Assembly (NCBI GenBank): GCA_946902875.1 | Contig: OX336355.1 | Coordinates: 11,999,347-12,063,346 of the forward strand | DNA length: 64,000 bases | Source: Nematopogon swammerdamellus | Lineage: Eukaryota > Arthropoda > Insecta > Lepidoptera > Adelidae | Reading direction: 5' to 3' | Shown here: positions 32,335 to 41,800 of the stretch, piece after piece | How the letters are laid out: each line of letters starts with the position of its first letter | Position numbering within the stretch: the stretch's first letter is position 1 | Position numbers and translations under genes: made by a program | Notes under the pieces: generated by a model | What the model saw: only the letters and a program-made list of their open reading frames with translations | What the model was told of the DNA's origin: nothing | Database searches by the model: none

Positions 32335-32872
32335 GTCTAGGAGACGATTTAGTCAGCCGTGTTAGGTCTCATAAAAAGTCATCCTCCTCTACCTACCAGC
32401 AAAGATCCTTGACAATTTTTCCCATGACTCTGGGGACAATTGCAGTGCATCTGCCTGCCTCGGCAATTATCGGAGAATAATTAAAATACTAACTATTGAA
32501 TTTCAATACGTTAGAACGATGACAAAAACTCGCTTGTAGATAATACAATGAGATGTTTAACATTTTATATAAGTACTTACCTCTTGTTTATTGACGATAA
32601 CTGCTGTGGCATATTCAAGCAAAGCCTTGACTTCAATTTAACGTGTAAATACTCTATGATGAATTAATAATAGGTAGTTTGGTAAGGTTTCGTTTGAAGT
32701 ACCAAGAATGTGATCAGTTCTCCTTCGACCCCCGTCCACGGTTGCCATTGTTTTATTGATTTATAATGTATTTTTTATGTTCAAAAATTTTAATAGCAGA
32801 CCTTAAATTTAATTTTGTAACATATTTAATTTATATTGTATCGTAAATGTAGTACATCATCATAATATTAAA

Positions 32873-33277
32873 GAGCGGCGGGTGGCCGAGTGGTTTGGGC
32901 ATCGGCTTCTCATGCGAGAGGTCCGCGATTCGAATCCGGTCAGCGTGTACCAATGAGTTTTTTCTGACGAAAAAATTTACGTGCATACCTACACCTGCTG
33001 CTTCACCGTTCGGAACCGGTGTAAAACTGTAGGTCCCTTCCCTTGCTCCTTACTAGGTGGTAGGCTCAAATTGTAGCCGACTGGGTTGGTACCACCGTAG
33101 TGGATGTAAGATGGCCGCATAGCAACCTCGGTTGTGTTCTCCTCTAATCCAGTATAGCCAGCAATACAGGGAAGTCTCCGGTATGGCACCTACCTTCTCG
33201 GAGGTGATATTGGCTGGTCGGAGCATGCGCTTTGGCCCCTCCGACTCAGCCACCCATACCGGATTACATAAAAAATA
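32873..33277 (+). repeat. SINE family B, full length (B5)
   Basis: tRNA-like head GCGGCGGGTGGCCGAGTGG with B box GATTCGAATCC (GCGATTCGAATCCGG near 32925), GCTGCTTCACCGTTCGGAAC, shared body, CCGGATTACATAAAAAA. Confidence 0.92.
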
Positions 33278-34980
33278 GAAGGCTTAGAATATACAACTCG
33301 ACCTATTAGACAAATATTTTTTTAAGCTTAATTTTTGAGGCCCATACAAATTCTGGTTAAGGACCCCTGACATTGGTGACCAGTGAAACATTGTTGCCTG
33401 TCCAGAACCTATAAACATTACACGTTTCAAGAAGATCGCTCGAACGGTTTAGGAGTTTACAGTCTGTGACAGACAGACTACGGTGATGCTACGGAATCCT
33501 AAAAGTCATGACGAAGAATCAACTATAGAATAATAAACTAGCAAATTTAAAAATTGTATTGAATGAACCGTACTTTTACAATATATTTCCTTTTCTCGGC
33601 CATTTCAATAAATACACGCTTGATGCCAGTATCAGTTTATCCGGTGGTTACGTCAAATCATCGTTGTTCAGTCAAATTACATAATTCTCAGTAAATTGGA
33701 ACGATTTCACGTAATCGCGCTTCCTCTAAATCTGTCGGTCTGTCCGTCTGTCCGTCTGTCTGACGCCGGCTTGCGTAATGCAAACCATTAATGACGGGGA
33801 AATTATATTGCTCGAATTCATGAATGGTGAATAAGTAATTTTATGAATTAGCTTAATTTTCTGTATTGATTCTGGTAAGATGTTTCGTCCAAAATTATTT
33901 GGAAGTTTTTACTTGTATCCCTATCCCTCCAAATCACGAAGTTCATTAAGTTTTTTTTTTTAATTATTATTTCGATATAAAACAAAATCAAAGTACAGGT
34001 ACGTAGATTGTCTTCATTAAAACAACAAAAATAATTTAAAAAATCGGATAAGGCTAACCTTAGCCCATTTTTTCGGTCGGGAAAACATAAGCCCCGAAAG
34101 ACAATTTTGACGTAATTTATAGGTATAATAGCTGAGAAGTGCAGCTGTCCCTCTTGCGTTGGTGGGGAGTGGGCGTGGCGAACACAGACAGCCAAATACC
34201 TAACTTGCTCTAAGTACAATGAGCAAATGAGAGTCAGAGAAAAAAAAAGAAACCTTAACTCGAAAATGCATCGGGAAACCTGTGCTTGAGCCAAGGTCTA
34301 ACGCAATCATGTAGAACTCCTTATGCAATTATGTTATTGGCATACTTAATTTTAACTAGCCTTAGCTTCAACGACACACTTGCTCACTCGCCTATAACGT
34401 ATGCCTATTATGTGCATTTTCCTTACTTCAACAGTTCAACATAAGCGACATCTAGCGTGCAAGCAGATTTCAATCTTAAGCTGAAGACTTTAAAGTTCTT
34501 TTTTCAAATTATATCAACTGATACTGAAGAATTTATTGCATAACGGCAAAACTTATCGTCAGGAAAACTTGGAGGACACAAGTTCATCTTTGTTTACATG
34601 CGAATTAAAACATTTTTCTCTCGTCCTAAGGTACACTATTCAATGGATGTTGTGTATTTATTTTTAACGAGATACGAGTTTTTGCTAAGATCCTATGTGC
34701 CAAATCTCAGAGGGTACTTTATTCAATTATGAATTATGACGAAGGTTATCAATAAGTTTTCTGCCACGTAAAGTGCCCTATTGTGTGTAGAGTAGTTTTT
34801 TATGTAATATTAGTTTCGGTAAAAAATATGTATTTATTACTCTTTTATTATTCAAATAGTTAAAGCTATTGTTCAAACAAGATTGTGAAAGTATCATTAG
34901 TTCGCACGGCGTCTCTCTAAAATAGTGGAAAATTATTCAAATTTCAAATAAAAGTTGTTCAATACAGTTTAATAGAAAAA
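33278..34980. other. mostly unrecognised AT-rich stretch
   Basis: A TE-end-like segment near 33420-33520 (CAAGAAGATCGCTC, GACAGACAGACTAC, GGAATCCTAAAAG) and a (TGTC)n tract near 33735-33760. The 148-codon open frame at 33848-34294 on the minus strand is Phe/Ile/Leu-rich and matches nothing known to me. Confidence 0.35.
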
Positions 34981-34984
34981 TAAA

Positions 34985-35110
34985 CTATGAAATAATCTTC
35001 ATCACCATTGGCCCGTATCGGTTCACTGCTGGACAAAGGCCTCTCCTCTTTCGCTCTTCTCATCCATCTACTTCCGGATACCTTTTTGGGTCGTCTGTCC
35101 GCACTAGCTG
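34985..35110 (-). repeat. RTE-type retrotransposon 3' end (diverged)
   Basis: CATTGGCCCGTATCGGTTCA-CTGCTGGACAAAGGCCTCTCC is the inverse of the RTE terminal EA.VQQ coding end, followed inward by CGCTCTTCTCATCCATCTAC. Confidence 0.7.
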
Positions 35111-35609
35111 GCAATCGACAGGATAGTTCCTACGAAATCCTCGAAGAAACGGATAGTTAGTTCCTTAACCAAATTCCTGCGAACCAAATGCATAATATTT
35201 CAGGTGCATTCAATTGTTATGTTACATTATTTATTAACCATGAAATGAGTTTATTTATTGGATAGTAAAACGACATAATGATTCAAACTAATTAAATTAA
35301 ATTAACTTAAATAAAAAAAACTAAATAAAATAAAAAATTTCGTCCAACTCAGCCGGCTCCGCCACAGTACCCAATACGCTGGCTGCGTTGTCCCTTTGAA
35401 TGGCTAACTTGCCCTATTTGCTGAAAGAAGAAAGACTTGGCGCGTCGGTCACCACACCGACATAACCATTGATAAAACATTAAATATTACAATATTTATT
35501 TTCTTATTTTATATATGTAATTATATATGCTTAGTATGTATCTACGAGTATGTACAATTTGTCCATTTAAATTATGTATTTATATTTCAAACTACTGTCC
35601 ATTCTTTTG

Positions 35610-35745
35610 TACTGCGTTGTCTGCCCCTGCGCGTCCCAAAGGGCAGTTCGTAAAGAATGCCGCAAAGCATTAAACTCGCCTTTTGTGAGTCTTTTATATT
35701 ATAATTGTGTACAATAAAGTATATTTTCATTTTATTTCAATTGTT
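35610..35745 (+). repeat. LINE 3' tail, third subtype
   Basis: GTAAAGAATGCCGCAAAGCATTAAACTCGCCTTTTGTGAG then TTGTGTACAATAAAGTATAT. Same logic as the GTCCGCCTTTG tails but a different subtype. Confidence 0.55.
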
Positions 35746-35754
35746 CAGGCAAAA

Positions 35755-36160
35755 TGTAAAGGGAATAGATACAGACGAGGAAGTATCAATAAATTGCAAC
35801 AGAGTGAACATGATTCACAACATTTGAGACAATACATAGATACATAGACAAGACATATATAGTGAGGGGAGGAGATACAGACGAGGAAGTATAAACAAAT
35901 TGCAACAAAGTGAACATGATTCACAACATTTGAGACAATACATAGATACATAGACAAGACATATATAGTGAGGGGAGGAGATACAGACGAGGAAGTATAA
36001 ACAAATTGCAACAGAGTGAACATGATTCACAACATTTAAGACAATACATAGATACATAGACAAGACATACATAGTGAGGGGAGGAGATACAGACGAGGAA
36101 GTATAAACAAAATGCAACAAAGTGAACATGATTCACAACATTTAAGACAATACAATGTCC
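35755..36160. repeat. 106-bp tandem repeat, about 3.8 copies
   Basis: GATACAGACGAGGAAGTAT recurs at 35767, 35873, 35979 and 36085, exactly 106 bp apart. Units differ at few positions. Minus-strand open frames across it are a by-product of the repeat and shift frame each unit. Confidence 0.92.
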
Positions 36161-36486
36161 TACTATTCCTTAAACCGCAATGTGTCCACACAACAACAGG
36201 CAAACAAAACCAAGAGCTGACCCAAAATGTGACCTTCACCTAAGCGCCGAGGTGAGGGCCCGCACCGTTAATATCTTTATAATTACACGTGTGTGAGTCG
36301 ATCCGTTTTTATTTATTTGTTCGTGGAGACTGAGAATAGAACTAGATATATACACGGTGAGTCTTATTTTTGTCGCAATGGTGATGGCTTAAAGCGGCAT
36401 TAGGTCAAGATGCAGTTCACGCACACAAGACAAAATAATACAACTGAGATTATAGACGCACATAAACGTAGAACACACGCAACACG

Positions 36487-36782
36487 TAGGCAGAAAAACC
36501 GGCCAAGTGCGAGTCGGATTCGCGCAACTAGGCTTCCGGACCACCAAATTTTTTTGAAAAAAAAAACACGTTTCTTGTATGGGGACCCCCCTTAATTTTT
36601 GACCTTTTCTATATTTTATTATTTGTTGTTATATCCACCATAATAAGTAATAACACATATTCCGTAAAAATTTCAACCGGCAACCTATTACGGTTCCAAA
36701 GATACAGCAGTAGGACAGACAGACAGACAGACGGCGTAGGCTTAGTAATAGGCTTCCGTACGAGATACGGAAACCTAAAAAA
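36487..36782 (+). repeat. dispersed repeat E, copy 2
   Basis: AACCGGCCAAGTGCGAGTCGG, TTGTATGGGGACCCCCCTTA, GTAAAAATTTCAACCGGC, GACAGACAGACGGCGTAGGC, ending ACGAGATACGGAAACCTAAAA. Confidence 0.8.
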
Positions 36783-37067
36783 CGGGACTTTACGGTACTA
36801 TTGATTTAGCCCACCTCTGACGCTTCTTCTGCAATTAAAATAGTTTTAAGGTAGTATAGTAAAATAAATTAAATTAAATTGTATTGTTAATTGAGCATTC
36901 TTATGGCAGTTAGACTGCACTCGAACTGGTCATAATCACGAAGAAGAACTGACAAGAAACTTCGCAGAGTATTTTTTTTGATGCTTATTATTACCTACAA
37001 GTATTTTAGTGACTAGCCACATAACAACATCGCTTATAGTCTACCATAAATATTTATCATAAAAACA

Positions 37068-37296
37068 CATAAAAAAATACGTCCCGACCAGGATTCGAAC
37101 CTGGAACTCCAGCTTGAGCCGCCAATTCCGCCACCTGGTAGAATGACGTATTCTCTCTAAATTTGCATCAAACAAATGCATCTTCTATTATATGACGCAA
37201 ACTACTGCGTTCAGTCAACTGGCAAGATTCCATATTGAATCTTATGCCGGAGCCGGAGTTCCAGGTTCGAATCATGGTCGGTACGTTTTTTTTTTC
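37068..37296. repeat. fold-back element with tRNA-3'-end-like sequence at both ends
   Basis: ACGTCCCGACCAGGATTCGA-ACCTGGAACTCC at 37079-37110 and its inverse GGAGTTCCAGGTTCGAATCATGGTCGGTACG at 37255-37285. Each arm looks like a tRNA T-arm plus acceptor strand (GGTTCGAATC). Poly-A and poly-T lie outside. May be a MITE or two opposed tRNA-derived fragments. Confidence 0.65.
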
Positions 37297-37489
37297 TTCA
37301 TTTTCTGTTTTGCGTCTATCTAGAATCTAGGTGAAGAGACAGAAAGAGAGTTATGAACGGTTTTACATTAACTCCGAACCATTGAACAAGTTGTGTTGAC
37401 AAGACGAAGATACATCTATTTCTCATTATAATATAATTATAATGTCTGCACTACCCTTGCCATATTTCTTCTTCACTTACTCTGATCAC

Positions 37490-37615
37490 CCTAAGGTTGA
37501 CTGGAAGAAATCACTTAAAGTCCGCCTTTGCACGCTACTGTTCTCTTGTTTCTGTGTGAAGCATTGTTATTAATTTCTATTTCTCTTCTGTATGTTATAT
37601 TCTGTCTTATGTATT
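37490..37615 (+). repeat. jockey-type LINE 3' tail
   Basis: CTAAGGTTGACTGGAAGAAA, AAAGTCCGCCTTTGCACGCT, then a T-rich end into which the following SINE tail abuts. Confidence 0.65.
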
Positions 37616-37760
37616 TTTTTTTATGGAAACTGACACGGTTGGCTACATCACCTACAACATCCGTGATGTCAGCCCATAACACCGGGTGAACTTGATGCCA
37701 CGTCAGTGCTTCCCTTCGGTCGTGCCGGCTACACTGAACTGGACGGAAAACACAACTGTA
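37616..37760 (-). repeat. SINE family A, 3' half (A9)
   Basis: TTTTTATGGAAACTGACACGG, ACATCCGTGATGTCAGCCCA, CCTTCGGTCGTGCCGGCTAC, ACTGAACTGGACGGAAAACA. Truncated within the body. Confidence 0.88.
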
Positions 37761-37859
37761 TCTCTGTTTGTGTTTTTGTGTGCCAAAAGCATTTCTATTC
37801 TATACTATTTTAATATGTACATAGAGACCTATTAATAAATCTAAGGTATATATTATATA

Positions 37860-38206
37860 TCAATTTGAGGAGCCATTTGGAAAAACAACCATTGTCACTT
37901 TCGACAAACTTTCCAGGAGAGAGAGACTTTTCTAACTTTGTAAAATGGGCATATAAATATGACATTTATTTAATGACCATATTTATTTCGATAATGCAAT
38001 TAAAGGTCTTTCAGCATAAGTTACACAATGAACAATAAATTTTATAGGAAAATAAGAAATTTGTGTCAGTTGAGTTTTGTTGTTTTTCCCACAATCCACT
38101 TCGACATTGGTTGTTTTTCCAATGGAATCCATAGAGCGAAAAAGAAAACTGTTCGGCCAAAAAATTACATTGGTTGTTTTTCCAAATGACTCTTCAATTT
38201 GAAAGG
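37860..38206. mobile_element. MITE with 35-bp terminal inverted repeats
   Basis: CAATTTGAGGAGCCATTTGG-AAAAACAACCA (37861-37891) and the inverse TGGTTGTTTTTCCAAATGACTCTTCAATTTG (38172-38203). A second inner ACATTGGTTGTTTTTCCAATGG is at 38105-38126. Target duplication not clear (AATTT possible). Confidence 0.6.
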
Positions 38207-38511
38207 CAAAGACAGCTGAACTTCATAAGTAGGTACGCACTGCATGCTCTACACTTTACGCAATAGTACCTACAATGTAGGTAAGTACGGACAAGAAGAA
38301 TGTAAGTTTGCCTAACCTCGAGAGATTAGTCTGGGTTCGTGGTAATAGACAACCAGACAGAATGATTGACGAGTTCAAATTTCGGCAACGCCCCGGTCTT
38401 ACTAGAACAAACTTCCTTGTTGTGGAATCGTCTGCGGCGTATTTCGTGGAACGTATATTTTTTTGAATTTGTTGATAGAATGAGGTCTTGTACCTACTTA
38501 TTTTTTTTATG

Positions 38512-38592
38512 ATGACACTGTTGGCTACCTCACCAGTGATGTCAGCCCATGACACCTTAGTGAACTAGGTGCCATGTCAGTGCTTCCCTTTG
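38512..38592 (-). repeat. SINE family A, 3' end fragment (A10)
   Basis: GATGACACTGTTGGCTACCTCA, GTGATGTCAGCCCATGACAC, GGTGCCATGTCAGTGCTTCCC. Small internal deletions. Confidence 0.8.
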
Positions 38593-38924
38593 TTTTTGTT
38601 GTTTGTCAAGTTTTGTTTGTCCAGTTTTTTCGAATTTATAGTTTTCAATATTAGTTTTTTAATCACAGTAATTTTAATCGTTCAATTTGGCTAGATATTA
38701 AATAATGTTATTATGTTTTCTTTATAGCACTCAGATAATTTTTCGAAAAGTTATTTGGATGTTTGTCTAAAAAACCTGGGCAATATGTTCTGATTTAATA
38801 ATAGATTTTTTTTAATTTATTGTTTTGTCTGTATTTTTTTTTTATTTCACTAGTTTAACTAAAACTAAATGTATTATGTAAAGTATTTTACCACCAATAA
38901 ACAAATGTATAATATGTTTATCAC

Positions 38925-39060
38925 AATAAAGGTTGACTGGAAATAAATTACATATAGTGATAAGTCCGCCTTTGCATAATGGTTTATTTTCTTTGTATCT
39001 TTAAATCTACAGTTTTTCTTTAAATTGTGTGCAATAAAGTACAATTTCGTATTTTAAAGT
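38925..39060 (+). repeat. jockey-type LINE 3' tail
   Basis: AATAAAGGTTGACTGGAAAT, GTGATAAGTCCGCCTTTGCA, TTGTGTGCAATAAAGTACAA. Confidence 0.65.
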
Positions 39061-39894
39061 TTGTACGAAATATTTTCTCACATTTAACCATAATTTCGTA
39101 CAAGACGGCTTGAAACCGCTTGTCTGCTCCGTCGGGTCCTAACGAACATTTAATAGAGGCGGAATAATCGTATCATTTCGCCTAATCTCGATTTACTTCT
39201 AGGTACAGACAGCAAACAAAAGTATACCTCCAATTCACCGGGCGCTGACCGCACTCAACCGAATGTTGGTCATGTTTCCGGATTTAGACGTCTTCAACTG
39301 CAATACTGAAGTATTTCAAAAGTACGCGGTGAGATACGTTGAGCTAACTTTTAAATAGATTCTGATTGTGCATTGTTAAATTTTGGGGCTTGCTCTGTAG
39401 TAACAATGTAATATATAAATAAATAAATAAATAAATTAGTAGTGTACAATGACTGCCATACAATATGTGTAATTCAGAGATAATTACGTCCATTTAATAA
39501 TTAATCGCCGGTGGTATTACCGTTTTTTATTACTTTTTATAGTATAATATGTGTAAAATTAATATGAATTTGTATAAAAATGTGAAATAAAGAAAATATA
39601 ACAATAGTATGTGTGGTTGGTATATTAAAGTTTATTTCACACTTTCGAGAACCAGTTTTAAATGTTATTCGGTTCTTACTTTATTGCTGTCCGCTAGGGT
39701 ATTCCTAAACCATATTTACATCCACCATACTGTGGTTATATGTGGAAAATTTCGAAAAAAAATTTCATTGCACATTTTTTTACTTATGGAGTGCCACCGC
39801 CAATTTTTTTTTTTTATTTCACCGGTTTCATTTTTGCTATTTGGTTACGGAACCCTAATAATCCACTCACATACCTTACGAAAAGGAGCCTTTG

Positions 39895-40182
39895 TCAGCC
39901 TCGGTAGCTTAGTGCTGCGGTCGGTCGACTCTTGTTAAGCACACCTGGGATATGACTCCCTTCTTATATTACTAGGTGGTAGGGTTTAACCCGCCCGGGT
40001 TGGTACCACCGCACTGAATGAAAGGTCGGTCGAAACGGCTATGTAAATAGTTTGTGTTTTCCGTCCAGTTCAGTGTAGCCGGCACGACCGAAGGGAAGCA
40101 CTGACGTGGCACCAAGTTCACCCGGTGTTATGGGCTTACATCACGGACGTTGTAGGTGATGTAGCCAACCGTGTCAGTTTCG

Positions 40183-40219
<37 letters not shown>

Positions 40220-40525
40220 GGCGTGGTCAGTACTTGGATGGGTGACCGCTCGAGGCTGACCGTGGTTCGGATTCAACGTAAAACTATAATCTCCTTTCGT
40301 GACCTTACTAGGTGGTAGGGTTCATCCCGCCCGGGTTGGTAACATCGCACTGAATGAAACGTCTCGGTCGAAACGGCCATGTAAATAGTTCGTGTTTTCC
40401 GTTCAGTTCATTGTAGGCGACATGAAATGACGGGAAGCACTGACATGGAAACTAGTTCACTCGGTGTCATGGGCTGACATGACGGATGTTGCAGGTGATG
40501 TAGCCAACCATATCAGTTAAAAAAA
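39895..40525 (+). repeat. SINE family A, split by another SINE (A11 outer)
   Basis: The head GTCAGCCTCGGTAGCTTAGT...GTTAAGCACACCTGGG is at 39895-39950. The rest, CCTGGGCGTGGTCAGTACTTGG to ATATCAGTTAAAAAAA, is at 40217-40525. ACCTGGG is present at both breakpoints, as a target duplication of the inner copy. Confidence 0.85.
39951..40216 (+). repeat. SINE family A, inner nested copy (A11 inner)
   Basis: Starts ATATGACTCCCTTCTTATATTAC, runs through the body to GTCAGTTTCGATAAAA with about 30 A, and is inserted in the same orientation inside the 5S-like part of the outer SINE. The head is truncated. The long A-tail suggests a young insertion. Confidence 0.88.
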
Positions 40526-40847
40526 AGGCACAAATTAGACGCACTAGAATAATGTGTTGACGGAGTATACCAATGTTTTTTTCTGACTCTACCTCAGTAT
40601 ACAATTTAAAGTATAGGGATAATGACGGCCTGTTGTTTTGTTTCAGAGATACACTTTGAGAAAGTTGTGTAATAATTGTACCTACCTACATACATGTCGT
40701 AGAAGTATCAACCTTCGTATTTTTATTTTTATTTTGCTCTATAACTAAGAACCGAGCTTTGAAATTTAGTTTTTGTCATATGAGTATGCCTTACCTAACA
40801 TAACCTAACCTAACTTAACAAAAAGTTAAATTAAAAATAAAAAAAAA

Positions 40848-41017
40848 CCCGACCCTTAAAAAGTCAAAAATAATTTCCGTTTACTTACTTAAAGGAGTCG
40901 GAGGAGCGCTAAGTAAATTCCCGCGCAGCTGTGAGTTTTTATATTTTATTTACATAGCAGTCTCCCGACTCCTTTAAGTAAGTAAACGGAAATATTTTTA
41001 ACTTTTTAAGGGTCGGG
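40848..41017. mobile_element. inverted-repeat element (MITE-like), 53-bp arms
   Basis: CCCGACCCTTAAAAAGTCAA...ACTTAAAGGAGTCGG at 40848-40901 and its inverse at 40965-41017 with few differences. A GC-containing centre of about 60 bp separates the arms. Confidence 0.75.
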
Positions 41018-41220
41018 AATATTTTAAATTTGTACTTAATTTATCTTTTATTTCAAGCTTTTTAAAAAAAACCGCATGCAAATCGGTCCACTTTAAGATA
41101 ATGAATTTTTTTATTACTTAATTACTTGATTATTTGAATACAAACATAGCTAACAACCATCCCGATTAAACCAGCATTCTAATAAATAAAAAGACCGAAA
41201 AATTAATAAGATTATCAATA

Positions 41221-41342
41221 AGGTCGAACAAGGTCGAACAACAACGTACAACGGACCGTCTTGAGGTCTCAGTGCGGAGAATGGCCCACCCGTCTTCCCA
41301 AGAGGCTGGGCAGCAAACAACAACAACAACAACAAGGTCGAA
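41221..41342 (+). repeat. short retroposed fragment with (CAA)n tail and 12-bp target duplication
   Basis: AAGGTCGAACAA occurs at 41220-41231 (with a second start at 41229) and again at 41333-41344. The insert CGTACAACGGACCGTCTTGAGG...GCTGGGCAGCAAA ends in (CAA)n. Looks like a 5'-truncated LINE fragment; class not identified. Confidence 0.6.
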
Positions 41343-41471
41343 CAATTCTCACAATATATCCATGACTAATTTAATCTATTAGTTATCTCCAACAACTTTT
41401 TGGTTACAATTCTTAAAATCTTCCTTAATTCATAAAATACTTTCCTTCATCTTCTTTGTTCTATTTCTTTT

Positions 41472-41760
41472 CAGCACGTGTCCACTGTTGGACGTACAGT
41501 AGCCGGCAGTAAATAATGAACATCGAGTTTTAGAAAGAGACAATCCGGTTGTAGAGCGTCGTCCCTGTCGCACGAACGACGACGCTCTACAACCGGAATG
41601 TATCTTTCTAAAGCTTTTATTTACTGACGTACGTACTGTACGTATCTCCTCTTTCTTCCAACCAGAGCGTTCTTAGGCCCACCTCGTGCGAGTCGTGCCG
41701 CTGTTTCCCGGATGTCGTTTGATCATCTCGCTGGAGGCTTGCCAACGCTTCTCATAATTT
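41472..41760 (-). pseudogene. RTE-type retrotransposon 3' end, interrupted by a MITE
   Basis: Minus strand from 41760: a PARW.DDI-like and SGWKKEE stretch, then after the MITE, TYVQQWT (41475-41495). Same C-terminal order as 13655-14106. Strongly diverged. Confidence 0.6.
41497..41638. mobile_element. hairpin MITE (CAGTA...TACTG), copy 1, TA duplication
   Basis: 142 bp. The arms contain CAGTAAATAA, TTTAGAAAGA.ACA.TCCGG and TTGTAGAGCGTCGTC and meet in a loop near 41576. TA lies on both sides. Joining the flanks at one TA restores the T-Y-V-Q-Q-W coding end of the RTE, which proves the insertion point. Tc1/mariner-type TA duplication is inferred. Confidence 0.82.
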
Positions 41761-41800
41761 TTATTAATGTTTTCATTACAAAAATCTTACACGGTGGATG

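Noticed and set aside
33848..34294. 148-codon open frame on the minus strand
   Set aside because: Low-complexity, Phe/Ile/Leu-rich composition, no recognisable domain and no splice context; plausible by chance in AT-rich DNA.
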